This document shows, piece by piece, positions 41,844 through 50,983 of a stretch of DNA of 64,000 bases (its first letter is position 1; the number at the start of each line of letters is the position of its first letter). Below the pieces are notes generated by a model. That model ran no database searches and had not been told where the DNA came from. It saw only the letters and a program-made list of their open reading frames with translations. This DNA is from Streptomyces sp. NBC_00223 (lineage in GTDB: Bacteria > Actinomycetota > Actinomycetes > Streptomycetales > Streptomycetaceae). Position numbers and translations under genes: made by a program. The stretch covers positions 5,021,501 to 5,085,500 of the forward strand of contig NZ_CP108109.1 in the NCBI RefSeq assembly GCF_036199905.1, written 5' to 3'.

Positions 41844-42949
41844 GGAAGAAGCGTCCCCTTCTCGTCGAGGAAGACCTCACCGATGGCGTCCAGACGACGT
41901 TGGAGCCGCCCGAGAGCACTGCGAATGAAGTCCAACTCTTCGTCGGTGAGGGGCGTACCGACGGCGGTCAGATTCTGGGTCACTTGCTTGGGCGTGGTGA
42001 AGCCGACCAGGACGGCGGTGTTCCCGGCGTGCTGGAGACAGTACCGAAGCGCGACACCGGCCAGGTCACGCGTGGTTGCCCCGAACCGTTCACGCAGCGG
42101 TGCCAGGCCTTCGTGAACGGTCCGCAGCGCCGCGGACGTGAACCAGCGCTTGCGCAGTCGGTGGTCGCCCTCGGCAAACGTCGGCGCGGTGCTTGGTCCG
42201 TACTTGCCTGTAAGCAGGCCCTGCGCGAGGGGCTTGTTGATCAGGACGGAGGTTCCGTGGTCGGCGGCGAAAGAGAAGAGATCCTGCTGCCCGACAGGCG
42301 CGGGCGGGGTCAGGGCGTTGTGACGCACGGCCAGGTAGTCGGGCCGTACACGCTTGAAGAGGTGCCGGAAGCGAGCGTGTTTGTCCTCGCGTTGTTCCTT
42401 GGGCACGCCCAGACGCTCGGTGGCGAACCGGTGGGGCCCGCGCATTCCCACGGCTGTGATCAGTCCTTCTCGCTGGAAGGAGCGCATCTGCTCAATCGCA
42501 CCCTCCAGATAGTGATCTTCGATGCCGAAGTTGGAGTTGTGCAGGAAGTAGATGTCCAGCCTGTCCGTCCGCAGGTTCTCCAGCGTGGTCTCCAACTGGC
42601 GGCGCATATGTGACGGCCGGTAGGCGTGGTCGGCCGTGCCGGAGAAGTATCCGACCTTGGACGACAGGACCACGCTGTCGCGTGGAACAGCCGCCACCAG
42701 GTGTCCAATGAGGCGTTCGGAGTGGCCATGCCCGTACACGTCGGCAGTGTCGAAGAGGTTCGCTCCGAGTTCGTACGCGGTTTCCAGGCCTCGCCGGGAC
42801 GCCGAGTCGTCAGCCGTGGACCAGCCCATGGGAAGGCCGAGATTTGTGTCGGGGCCGCCAATGGCCCAGCCGCCGATCCCGATGGGGTGAACGTTGAGCC
42901 CTGAGGCCAGTGTGCGGCGCGGAGGTGTTGTCGCTGGTGCCTTGTCCAT
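41840..42949 (-). CDS. Aldo/keto reductase
   Basis: 369-residue AKR superfamily oxidoreductase. DTADVYGHGHSE with Asp and Tyr, Lys in LSSKVGYF, His in YFLHNSNFG, and AVLVGFTTPKQV in the cofactor region. ATG 42949 with AGAGGAAG upstream. First gene of a minus-strand set AKR, EEP, phosphotransferase; a nucleotidyltransferase is divergent with only 74 bases between them, so they probably share a control region. Confidence 0.87.
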   Translation of the reverse strand: MDKAPATTPPRRTLASGLNVHPIGIGGWAIGGPDTNLGLPMGWSTADDSASRRGLETAYELGANLFDTADVYGHGHSERLIGHLVAAVPRDSVVLSSKVGYFSGTADHAYRPSHMRRQLETTLENLRTDRLDIYFLHNSNFGIEDHYLEGAIEQMRSFQREGLITAVGMRGPHRFATERLGVPKEQREDKHARFRHLFKRVRPDYLAVRHNALTPPAPVGQQDLFSFAADHGTSVLINKPLAQGLLTGKYGPSTAPTFAEGDHRLRKRWFTSAALRTVHEGLAPLRERFGATTRDLAGVALRYCLQHAGNTAVLVGFTTPKQVTQNLTAVGTPLTDEELDFIRSALGRLQRRLDAIGEVFLDEKGTLLP

Positions 42950-43023
42950 GGGTCTTCCTCTCTTCTTCGCTCTCCCGGCAGAGCGGTCTGAAGTGACGGT
43001 GGGTGAGGCTAAGGTCTTTCAGC

Positions 43024-43644
43024 GTGACGAATCCACACCTCACCACTGAGCTGAATCTGACCGCACTTACGGCCAAGGGCTGGGCCGAGCGCGGAGACTT
43101 CTCGGACTCCGAGTTCGGGCGGGCGGAGCAGTTCTACGCGGCCATGCGTGTCCAGGACGACCGCCTCACCCGTGTCCGAGCGGACGCCTCCGCCTTGATC
43201 GAGGAGTGGACCGGGCAGACCCCGCGCGATGTCGGCTCCTTCGGTACCCGGCTGAATCTGGAGACCTCCGATCTCGACTTGGGGATCGGCTGTCCAGTTG
43301 AACGGCGCGAGGTTCTGACGAAGGCCCTCGCCGAACACACCCGCTTCCTCGGGGAGCGCGGTACCCGGTTCTCCACCACTCGTCTGGTGTTCTCCTTCGC
43401 CCTGGAGGGCATTGAGATCGATGTCAGTGCCCTGACGGTGGAGGATTTCTCCGTCGCCTGCCGGATGCTCGACCAGATCGCCGAGTCGATGAGCCTTGAG
43501 GAGCGGGTCTGCCACACCTGGATCAAGCACCTGTTCCGCGCCTCGGGCAGGTTGGAGGAGTACGCGGCGTGGAAGCTGGTGACATACCGGCGGTTCTGCC
43601 CGGAGTTCAACTGGGTGCCCATCCCGGAGAAAGCCGGCGCGTGA
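43024..43644 (+). CDS. Nucleotidyltransferase-fold protein
   Basis: 206 residues. The pol-beta-type motif reads DVGSFGTRLNLETSDLDLGI (about 60-80): Gly-Ser followed by the metal-binding Asp-x-Asp, and a third acidic residue in IEIDVSALTV. It resembles minimal nucleotidyltransferases that transfer NMP to a small molecule or protein. GTG start at 43024; the open frame extends to 43003. Divergent from the aldo/keto reductase and convergent with the radical SAM gene. Substrate unknown. Confidence 0.7.
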   Translation: MTNPHLTTELNLTALTAKGWAERGDFSDSEFGRAEQFYAAMRVQDDRLTRVRADASALIEEWTGQTPRDVGSFGTRLNLETSDLDLGIGCPVERREVLTKALAEHTRFLGERGTRFSTTRLVFSFALEGIEIDVSALTVEDFSVACRMLDQIAESMSLEERVCHTWIKHLFRASGRLEEYAAWKLVTYRRFCPEFNWVPIPEKAGA

Positions 43645-43706
43645 AGGCAGTAGCGGCCCGGCCCGGTGCGGTCAGCGTGCCGGGCCACTGTGCGAACGCC
43701 GCCGGT

Positions 43707-45842
43707 CTACGTGCCACAGGGATCCGCCGCGTTGATCAACCGCCATCCCGTGGCCGATTCCCAGCGGCTGTGCTCTCGGACCAGCATCCGGGCATGGTCG
43801 GAGACCAACACGCCTGCGACGTCACTCACGGTGTCGGCCATGCGTCCGCGCAAGCGGTCGATTTCCGCGGTGAGTATGGCTTCAATGTGCTGGGAAAGCG
43901 CCATCTCCTCACGGGGGTCCCCCGCCGTTGGCGGTTGTGCCTCGATGGCCGTGATCATTGCGCCGAGGACGGTGTAAGCGGCGTCCTTGAGCACCACCCT
44001 GGCCGCCCGTACTGCCCGGCGCGGACTACCGTCCAGGATCTTCTCCAGTGACTTGAGCGTGTAGTCCAACGAGAAGTTCCGGTCCACCCATCGCTGTGCC
44101 CAGCCGCTCGCGACACCGATGCGCCAGTCCGCGAACCGCGCGTCGACCCGTCCCATGGACGGCCTTGTCGCCCCCGCCAGCCCGGCTTCCTCGACCTTGC
44201 GGGTGTACGCCGCGCCGATCAGGCACTCCATGCTGACGAGCATGTAGGAGATACCGGTGCGGAGAGCGCGGCCCACGGCGTGCTGAGCTACGAACGCCTC
44301 ATCTCTGACCCCGCGCACGATCTCTTCAGCGGACATCCCCGGCTGCGGGTGCAGCAACAGATCGGTGCGGCCCTGGAAGGCATGAGTGGCCTTCAGCTCC
44401 TCCAGGCTCATCAAGTGGTCGAAGGTGATGTAGGTGAACCGGGTCGGGATGCCCAGCGCCGACAAGGAGCGGATCGCGAGCGCGTTCTGCTCGCCGGTGG
44501 TCTCCTTGTTGAATTGCTCCAGAACCGTGTCGACTCCGGACTCCACCCCGAACAGCATCCTCCGCATTCCCCGGTCCACGAGCAGGCGCCACATGCGGGC
44601 ACGCTCGACATGCCACGCTTCCCCATGTCCGGGGTCCACCACCTGATCCACCCGGCAACTCGATTCCCAGGCGAACCCGGCCTCTTCGAGCGTCCGACCT
44701 ACCTCCAACGCGCGTGTGACGGCGCCCGGCTCCCGGCCGATGAACTCCTCGTCCACGAGGTACAGGGTCTTGGAGATCTCGGGGTAGCGCTCGTAGACCT
44801 GCCGCATTTCGGCCAGCATCCACGGCAGCCCATCCGGAACGGCACCGGACCAGGTTCCCTTGTGCCCACGCGGACAGAACGAGCAGAAGTTCGTGCACCC
44901 CCGGCTGGTCTCCAATTGGGCCACGCCATGGTGCTCGAACGTCGCCGGGAGCAGGTCCAGCTCGGGGAAGATGTCCTTCGCGCTGTCCCGGGCTGGCGGC
45001 TTGGCCGTACGGCGCCGAGTGATCGAGAGGGCGCCGCCTCGCGCGGCTCCGTTGTAGCCCAGCGCCGGAACTCCGTTGAGCTCGATGTCGCCGTGCCAGT
45101 GGGCGAGCAGCCCCGCGATGGTGGCCTCGCCTCCGGCCCGGGCCACCAGGAGGTCGGAATACCGATCCAGCAGCAGTTTCTCGTTCCGTGCCGTCAACGA
45201 CCCGCCGACCACTACCACCGGAGGATCGGCCAGGGAGAAGGCCGAGTCGAGTAACTCGGTCAGTAAGTCGTGTTGGCCGAAGGTCGCGGAGACGCCGAGG
45301 ATATCGGGCCTCGTGGTGCTGATACGGGCGATCAAGTCGTCCAGCGTCAAACCGAGTTGCATATCGGCCAGACTCACCGTCCCCATCAGGGTGGAACGGG
45401 CGGCGCGGGCCACATCGCTGATACCGAGGGGGAAACGGGGGAGTGGGAAGTGCTCGGGGTGGTACAAGGCCGCCAGCAGTACCACGGGACGGCTCAGCCG
45501 AGTCGACGCGTACGCGTCCAGATCGGCCAGGGAGAGCCATCCTTCGGAATCGTCCAGATGGAGATGGCCGTCCAGCCACCCGGGCCACTTCCGCGTGATG
45601 TGCGGCCGGCCGGAGAGATCCGCAACCACCCAGCGGCTGTCGAGGCGTTCGAGGAGCACCAGGCGCCGGTCCAGCGTTCCGGTGACGTGAACGCGTCCGG
45701 GGCAGCAGGTCTGCAAGGCCGTCCGCAGCTCTTCTGGACTGATCGACAACTGGTCCAGGGTGTGAGCTGACGGCAGACGGGAGTTGGGCACGCCGCTCAG
45801 CCGAAGTGCTTCCAGCAATTTGACGGTCGTCGGGTTGGGCAT
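43707..45842 (-). CDS. B12-binding-type radical SAM enzyme
   Basis: 711 residues. A specific N-terminal region (about 1-150), a cobalamin-binding-like Rossmann domain (about 150-270; ILGVSATFGQHDLL and VVVVGGS), the radical SAM core with CTNFCSFC (CxxxCxxC cluster motif) near residues 310-325 and the LFGVESGVDTVLEQF strand, then a long C-terminal domain. It uses a 4Fe-4S cluster and S-adenosylmethionine for radical chemistry; the DHxxGxxH cobalamin motif is not seen, so cobalamin use is uncertain. ATG with AAGGAG upstream. The reading frame continues upstream to 46217 only as antisense of the next gene. Substrate unknown. Confidence 0.88.
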   Translation of the reverse strand: MPNPTTVKLLEALRLSGVPNSRLPSAHTLDQLSISPEELRTALQTCCPGRVHVTGTLDRRLVLLERLDSRWVVADLSGRPHITRKWPGWLDGHLHLDDSEGWLSLADLDAYASTRLSRPVVLLAALYHPEHFPLPRFPLGISDVARAARSTLMGTVSLADMQLGLTLDDLIARISTTRPDILGVSATFGQHDLLTELLDSAFSLADPPVVVVGGSLTARNEKLLLDRYSDLLVARAGGEATIAGLLAHWHGDIELNGVPALGYNGAARGGALSITRRRTAKPPARDSAKDIFPELDLLPATFEHHGVAQLETSRGCTNFCSFCPRGHKGTWSGAVPDGLPWMLAEMRQVYERYPEISKTLYLVDEEFIGREPGAVTRALEVGRTLEEAGFAWESSCRVDQVVDPGHGEAWHVERARMWRLLVDRGMRRMLFGVESGVDTVLEQFNKETTGEQNALAIRSLSALGIPTRFTYITFDHLMSLEELKATHAFQGRTDLLLHPQPGMSAEEIVRGVRDEAFVAQHAVGRALRTGISYMLVSMECLIGAAYTRKVEEAGLAGATRPSMGRVDARFADWRIGVASGWAQRWVDRNFSLDYTLKSLEKILDGSPRRAVRAARVVLKDAAYTVLGAMITAIEAQPPTAGDPREEMALSQHIEAILTAEIDRLRGRMADTVSDVAGVLVSDHARMLVREHSRWESATGWRLINAADPCGT

Positions 45843-45876
45843 TCGATGCTCCTTCCATCGGGCCTTGCCGTGTTGA

Positions 45877-46545
45877 TCACGGCGTGAAGTCCTCGGGGGC
45901 CGGGGTGCAGCGGGTGAGTTGGAGGAGGAGTTGGGACGCGAGGAACCAGGGGGTGCCGGGGTGGCCGTACGGGAGGTGGTCGTCGGGGGTCGGGGTGAGG
46001 CTGCCGCCGGGCCCCGGGACGTAGAAGCCGCCGAACGCGCCCCACACCCGCGGCTTGCGCGAGCGGACAAAGAGGGGGTCTGTGAGGTGCGGGCAGTGGC
46101 GTAGGGCGAGCGCCGCGCACGGGCGGCAGACCGGCGGCTTGGAGCACAACCCGCCCTCGGGCCAGTCAGGTTGTGCCTGCTCGGCCGGGTCCGGGCGGGG
46201 CAGCAGGAAGAGCACACCCCGGGACGTACGGTCGGCCGGCCCGCCGCAGACCTGGCACAACAGGTGCAGCATCGCGTGCCGTTGGCGGTGGGCGTGCATC
46301 ATGCGGTAGTTGGGGCGGCCCGCGCCCGGGGAGTCGGTCATCCGGGCCCACAGCACGCCGTTGCGGTCGCGGTCGGCCGGGGTCTCGTCGCGGTACGCCA
46401 GCCCCGAGCCGTCGGGACGTACGGTCAACGCGCCCCCGACGGTGGCCTTTTCGCCGCTCCACGCGGCGGCGTAGGGGACGGGGACGTTCCGCGGCCCCCA
46501 TGACAGGGGTCCGGGCGGCGGGGTGGTGACGGTCTGGGCGTGCAT
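45877..46545 (-). CDS. Cysteine-rich hypothetical protein
   Basis: 222 residues. Two CxxC pairs, CQVCGG near residue 97 and CRPC near 139, suggest a zinc-binding core; the rest is Pro-rich and without recognised domain. I have seen similar proteins beside XRE/DUF397 and RsbW-like genes in Streptomyces, and here the HATPase gene is the next one upstream on the same strand (57 bases). ATG 46545. Function unknown. Confidence 0.65.
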   Translation of the reverse strand: MHAQTVTTPPPGPLSWGPRNVPVPYAAAWSGEKATVGGALTVRPDGSGLAYRDETPADRDRNGVLWARMTDSPGAGRPNYRMMHAHRQRHAMLHLLCQVCGGPADRTSRGVLFLLPRPDPAEQAQPDWPEGGLCSKPPVCRPCAALALRHCPHLTDPLFVRSRKPRVWGAFGGFYVPGPGGSLTPTPDDHLPYGHPGTPWFLASQLLLQLTRCTPAPEDFTP

Positions 46546-46602
46546 CGTTCGGGTTCCTTCATGTACGGGCGGGCGGAGGGCGGTTGACGCGCGCGGCGGT
46601 GC

Positions 46603-47034
46603 TCAGCCGGTGTCCGTACCGCGCAGTTCGGCCCAAACCCTCTTGCCGTACGCCAGTTGGTCCGTCCCCCACCGCACGGTCAGCGCCTCCACGACCAACA
46701 GCCCGCGCCCGCACACCTCCCCGTCGCCGGCCGACCGCCGTACGGGCCGCGCGTGGCACCGGTCCACGACGGCGATCCGTACGGTGTCCGGCGCGATACG
46801 GGTGACCGTGACCCGTACGTTCCGGCACCGCGCGTGCCGTACGGCGTTGCCGACCAGCTCCGAGACCACCAGGGCGCCGTCGTCGGCGAGTTCGCCGAGC
46901 CCCCACGCGTCCAGCGCCGCCCGTACGAGCCCCCGCGCCCCCGCCGCGCACGACGGCGTGCGCCGCAGCGTCTGGGAGTACGCGGGGTGCCCGATCGGGC
47001 TGGCCGTCGTTGTCGTGTACGTGGTCACTGGCAT
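46603..47034 (-). CDS. ATP-binding protein of the RsbW-like HATPase family
   Basis: 143 residues. Single GHKL ATPase domain: ALVVSELVGNAVRHA is the N box with the Mg-binding Asn, VVDRC and CGRGLLVVEALTVRWG are the G1 and G2 boxes. Such stand-alone proteins are anti-sigma-like regulators, very numerous in Streptomyces and often next to XRE/DUF397 pairs. ATG 47034 with GGAGG upstream. Divergent from the XRE gene at 47280. Confidence 0.87.
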   Translation of the reverse strand: MPVTTYTTTTASPIGHPAYSQTLRRTPSCAAGARGLVRAALDAWGLGELADDGALVVSELVGNAVRHARCRNVRVTVTRIAPDTVRIAVVDRCHARPVRRSAGDGEVCGRGLLVVEALTVRWGTDQLAYGKRVWAELRGTDTG

Positions 47035-47279
47035 ATGCCTCGCCTCCAGGCCGGATTTGGGTACGCGGCAGTTCGTGGCGCAGTGTGGGTTTTGCGTCAC
47101 GCAGCTGCGCACAACTAGCTTGAAGGGGACAAAGCTCGGTGTGCAATCGGAAACGAAAATTACGCACCGAATGACATATGCGATGACGTAGGCTACGGAA
47201 CGCATTCAGGGGACTACGGGCGGTTCTCTCGGCACTCGGGCCGAGGATCCGTACACTCGACCAACGGGAGGGCACACTC

Positions 47280-48146
47280 ATGGCGGCACCCACCGGACCC
47301 ACGGTTCGACGGATGCAACTCGGCGCGGAACTCCGCCGGTTGCGGGAAAAGGTCGGATTCACTCTCGCGGAGGCGGTCGACGGGCTGACCCTCTCGATCA
47401 CCAAGCTCTACCGCGTCGAGAACGGGCAGACCGCCCTCAAGTCCGCCGCTGAGCTGCGCGTTCTGCTCGAACGCTACGGCGTGACGAACGAGGAGGACAT
47501 CGACTTCCTCGTCGAGATCCACCGCGACTCACTGAATCGCGGCTGGTGGTCGCAGTACCGCAGCACGATGCCGTCCGGCATGGCGATGTACGTGGGGCTG
47601 GAGAGCGGCGCGCGTACGATCCGCGCGTGGCACCCGAACGTGGTCTTCTCGCTCCTGCAGACCGAGGGGTACGTGCGGGAAATGCTCCAGTCGGCAAAGC
47701 CGATTGAGGAGCACACCACGGAGTTCATCGAGCGCACGATCCAACTCCGGATGGAACGCAAGGAGCACCTCACTCGGCGGGACAACGGGTTGGAACTCTG
47801 GGCCATCCTCGACGAGGCCGCTCTGCGCAAGGTGGTCGGCAGCCCAGACGTCATGCGCGAGCAGTACGAGGAGATCATCCGGCTGTCGAAGCTCGACAAT
47901 GTGACGATCCAGGTGCTGCCGCTGGCCAGTGCCACCTACCGGTCCAGCACCAACTTCACGTTGCTGGAATTCGAAGCCCCGCTGCTCACCGTCGTCCAGA
48001 CCGATGTGCCCGAGGGCGGCTCGAACGTCAGCGACAAAGACACCACGATCTGGGCGTTCACCCGCAGGTTCGACGCCCTGCGGGCGGGGGCTCTCGCCCC
48101 CGGTGAGACCCCGACCTTTCTGCACCGACTAGCCGGAGAGAACTGA
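47280..48146 (+). CDS. XRE regulator with DUF5753 domain (WhiJ-like)
   Basis: 288 residues. Helix-turn-helix about 14-70 (LRRLREKVGFTLAEAV, ITKLYRVENGQ), then the DUF5753 domain (about 100-280; VVFSLLQTEGYVREML and the FTLLEF segment). This is the WhiJ/Scr1-type regulator that works with a small DUF397 protein, which is the next gene. ATG with GGGAGGG 7 bases upstream. Confidence 0.9.
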   Translation: MAAPTGPTVRRMQLGAELRRLREKVGFTLAEAVDGLTLSITKLYRVENGQTALKSAAELRVLLERYGVTNEEDIDFLVEIHRDSLNRGWWSQYRSTMPSGMAMYVGLESGARTIRAWHPNVVFSLLQTEGYVREMLQSAKPIEEHTTEFIERTIQLRMERKEHLTRRDNGLELWAILDEAALRKVVGSPDVMREQYEEIIRLSKLDNVTIQVLPLASATYRSSTNFTLLEFEAPLLTVVQTDVPEGGSNVSDKDTTIWAFTRRFDALRAGALAPGETPTFLHRLAGEN

Positions 48147-48151
48147 TCCAC

Positions 48152-48376
48152 ATGACGTACCGCATGGCACCTGACGTCGCTCCCGAGGGCGCCTGGTTCA
48201 AGTCGTCGTTCAGCGGCGAGACCGGCAACAACTGCGTGGAGGTCGCCGACCTCAGCAGCTCGCGCCAGGTCGCCATCCGGGACTCGAAAGACCCCGCCGG
48301 TCCCGCACTGGTCTTCCCGTCACACGCCTTCGCCGCGTTCGTTGTGGCGGCGCGGGCGGGCCACTTCGGCGTCTGA
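48152..48376 (+). CDS. DUF397 protein
   Basis: 74-residue partner of the preceding XRE regulator. The DUF397 pattern WFKSSFSGETGNNCVEVAD and VAIRDSKDP is complete. In WhiJ-type systems this protein binds the regulator and relieves its DNA binding. Follows the XRE stop by 5 bases. Confidence 0.92.
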   Translation: MTYRMAPDVAPEGAWFKSSFSGETGNNCVEVADLSSSRQVAIRDSKDPAGPALVFPSHAFAAFVVAARAGHFGV

Positions 48377-48483
48377 CCGTACAGACGCGCCGGAAGGCTC
48401 GGCACCGGCAGGGCCACGGCCTTGCCGGTGCCGTCCGCTTTGCCCGAGACTGTCGATGCGGCCAATACGAGGAGGAAGGCGAC

Positions 48484-48846
48484 ATGCCGGAAACGGACCC
48501 CTGGCAGGACGCTCTACGGCAGGCGCAGGAAGAGATCGGCTACCGCGATCCCGGTATCCCTCGGACCGTCGCGGGCATCCGGGACGTGTTGCGGCCCGAA
48601 CTGCGCGACGAGTTCCTTGCCGAGTTGGGGGCGCTCTCCGACGGTGGCCCGTTCGAGGTGTTCCTCGACCACTGGTGGACGCAGGTCGTGGTGGACGCGG
48701 CTTCTGACGACGACGGCAGGGAGTCCGCGCTGGACTTCGCCGATCTGGCGGTGTCGCTTCGCATCCTGAGCGTGGGACGACCCACCGTTTCCATGGCGGA
48801 CGTCGAGGCCATGATCGGCCCGTTCGGCACGGCGGAGGCGCGGTGA
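48484..48846 (+). CDS. Hypothetical protein, possible antitoxin
   Basis: 120-residue acidic, mostly helical-looking protein with no recognised domain. ATG with GAGGAGGA upstream. It overlaps the RelE-like pseudogene downstream by 4 nt (GTGA), the usual coupling of antitoxin and toxin genes, so it is a candidate antitoxin whose toxin is now broken. Confidence 0.6.
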   Translation: MPETDPWQDALRQAQEEIGYRDPGIPRTVAGIRDVLRPELRDEFLAELGALSDGGPFEVFLDHWWTQVVVDAASDDDGRESALDFADLAVSLRILSVGRPTVSMADVEAMIGPFGTAEAR

Positions 48847-49102
48847 GGTTCACCATCGTCTGGGAGCAAGCGGCCACGGACGGGATGAAGCGGCTGCGGC
48901 AGCGCGACGGCGACGCGGTGAAGCCCTTCATCCGGGCGATCAATGGCTTAGCGACCAATCCCGAGCCGCCGGAAAGCAGCAAGCTCGGGGTTCGCGCGTA
49001 CGGCGCCTGCGGGTCGGCAAATATCGGGCGACGTACGAGATCGACGGCGACAGGATCGCGGTCCATCTGATTCTCGTGGGCAATGTGCCCGTCGTCGGAT
49101 GA
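48843..49102 (+). pseudogene. RelE/ParE-type toxin, frameshifted
   Basis: The first frame encodes FTIVWEQAATDGMKRLRQRD and a helix typical of RelE/ParE toxins up to about 48990. The conserved C-terminal strands VRRLRVGKYRATYEI and VHLILVGNVP appear in another frame from about 48995 to the TGA at 49100-49102. A single-base change near 48990-49000 separates them. Either a true inactivated toxin or a sequencing error. Confidence 0.75.
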
Positions 49103-50066
49103 GGTGAAGCGCCCCCGCGAGGGCGCGCCGGCTTCGCGATTCCCGTACGTCGGCACCAAGCCGCTCTCGGCGCTGAGCCGCGTGGACCAGGAGCTTGAGC
49201 AGGCCGCGCTTGTCGCGCTGCTGCGGCGTGGCGACCGGTCCTGGTCAGAGCTCACCGATCAGGTCGAGGCCGTTGGCAGCGCTCGTGGCGTACTGGAAAA
49301 CGCGCTCGACGCCGCCGGGCAGGGCATGTTGTTCGACACCGCATCGGAGGTCGATCTCGAAGCCGTTGTAGCGGAGATCGCAGCCTGGCGACGTGAGGGG
49401 ATGCGCCTGGTCACGATCCTCGACGACGACTACCCGCTCTATCTGCGGCTGGTGCACCAGAGGCCGCCGTTCCTCTTCATGCGTGGAGACTTGATGGAGG
49501 GCGACCTGCGGGTCGCCGTGGTCGGGACTCGCCGTCCCACACCGGAAGGCGTCGGTCACGCACGCGCGATCGCGGGCGGTCTTGCCGAGCGGGGCATCAC
49601 CGTGGTCAGCGGCCTGGCTGCCGGGATCGACACCGCCGCGCACGGCTCCGCGCTCGCTGTTGGGGGCCGTACGGTCGCCGTCGTCGGTACGGGCCTGCGT
49701 CGCAGCTATCCGACGCAGAACGCGCGGCTCCAGCAGGAGATCGCTGAGCGCGGTCTGCTGCTCTCCCAGTTCTGGCCGGACGCTCCACCATCGAAGACGT
49801 CATTTCCCATGCGCAACGCGGTGATGAGCGGCTACAGCCTCGCAACGGTGGTGGTTGAGGCCGCGTACCGCAGCGGCGCCCGGATGCAGGCGCGCCTTGC
49901 TCTCGAACACGGCCGCCGAGTGTTCCTCATGCGGTCGCTGATGATCCACGAGTGGGCACGGGAGTACGCCACGAGGCCGAACACCACGGTCATCGACGGT
50001 CCCGCCGACGTCGTCCGAGAGTTGAACTCCCTCGTCCCCGTGGCAGGAGATCTCACCTGGGCGTAG
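49083..50066 (+). CDS. DprA-like DNA-processing protein
   Basis: 327 residues. DprA/Smf Rossmann domain about 105-310: LYLRLVHQRPPFLFMRGDL, VAVVGTRRPTPEG, VVSGLAAGIDTAAHGSAL and TVAVVGTGL are the family core. The C-terminal winged helix of housekeeping DprA is missing. DprA loads RecA on single-stranded DNA during transformation, but accessory members occur in defence loci and elements. ATG 49083 lies inside the toxin remnant; GTG 49104, just after its stop, is an alternative. Flanked by a toxin remnant and island genes, so it is not the core dprA of the rpsB region. Confidence 0.85.
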   Translation: MCPSSDEVKRPREGAPASRFPYVGTKPLSALSRVDQELEQAALVALLRRGDRSWSELTDQVEAVGSARGVLENALDAAGQGMLFDTASEVDLEAVVAEIAAWRREGMRLVTILDDDYPLYLRLVHQRPPFLFMRGDLMEGDLRVAVVGTRRPTPEGVGHARAIAGGLAERGITVVSGLAAGIDTAAHGSALAVGGRTVAVVGTGLRRSYPTQNARLQQEIAERGLLLSQFWPDAPPSKTSFPMRNAVMSGYSLATVVVEAAYRSGARMQARLALEHGRRVFLMRSLMIHEWAREYATRPNTTVIDGPADVVRELNSLVPVAGDLTWA

Positions 50067-50140
50067 CCGGTGGACCCACGTCGTACCGATCCTGCGACCG
50101 CCCCTGGCGGGGTTCGGGCCTCGGGGGCGTCGAGGCGTGG

Positions 50141-50983
50141 TTAGAGGTGGAGGGTGGCGAGGGTTTCCGGGGGGAGGGGGAGGGTCGCGGCCGCTACGTT
50201 TTCTTCCAGGTGGGGGAGGGAGCCCGTGCCCGGGATCGCGAGCGTGCAGGGGGACGTTGCCAGCAGCGCGGCGATCGCGACCTGCGCCATGGTCGCGCCC
50301 AGGCCGGCCGCGACCTCGCCGAGCCGTTCCGCGTCGAGCGGGCGGACACCACCGCCGAGCGGGAAGTACGGCACGTACGCGATATCCGCGGCCTCGCACT
50401 CCGCCAGGAGATCGGCCTCACCGGTGGCCTCGTTCTGCACCGCCACGACGGGTGCGACCTTCCGGGCCTCGGCGAGCTGCGCGGCATCGATGTTGCTGAC
50501 GCCCAGGTGCCGGATCAGCCCCTCCGCCCGCAGCTCCGCCAGCGCCTCGAACCGTTCGGCGATCGACTCGCCACCCGTCCCGGTGACCCCGCCCACCCGC
50601 AGATAGACCAGGTCGAGCCGGTCGAGCCCGAGGGAACGCAAGTCCGCTTCGACCAGGCCGCGCAGCTGATCGGGTGTCGCCTGCCCGCTCGGTACGCCGT
50701 CAGGACCGGGCAGCGGCCCGACCTTCGTCGCGATCACCAGGTCGTCGGGGTACGGGGCCAACGCCGTACGGATCAGCTCGTTGGCCCGCACGTCCCCCCT
50801 GTTGTAGAAGCCGGCCGTGTCGATGTGGTTCACGCCCAGCTCCACCGCCCGCCGGAGCACCGCGATGCCGGTCTCGGGCGCGCGCGTCGGGCCGTCGAAC
50901 GTGCTCATCGGCAGACGCATCGCGCCGAAGCCGAGCCGGTTGATGGTCAGGTCCCCGCCGAGGGAGAACGTCGTGGTCGTCAT
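50141..50983 (-). CDS. Aldo/keto reductase
   Basis: 280-residue AKR superfamily oxidoreductase. DTAGFYNRG with Asp and Tyr, Lys in IATKVGPLPG, and ATSPCTLAIPGTGS in the cofactor region; the catalytic His position reads YLRVGG, so the His is replaced. This loss is seen in some family members and may alter activity. ATG 50983 (a start 9 bases upstream is possible). Convergent with the DprA-like gene. Confidence 0.85.
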   Translation of the reverse strand: MTTTTFSLGGDLTINRLGFGAMRLPMSTFDGPTRAPETGIAVLRRAVELGVNHIDTAGFYNRGDVRANELIRTALAPYPDDLVIATKVGPLPGPDGVPSGQATPDQLRGLVEADLRSLGLDRLDLVYLRVGGVTGTGGESIAERFEALAELRAEGLIRHLGVSNIDAAQLAEARKVAPVVAVQNEATGEADLLAECEAADIAYVPYFPLGGGVRPLDAERLGEVAAGLGATMAQVAIAALLATSPCTLAIPGTGSLPHLEENVAAATLPLPPETLATLHL

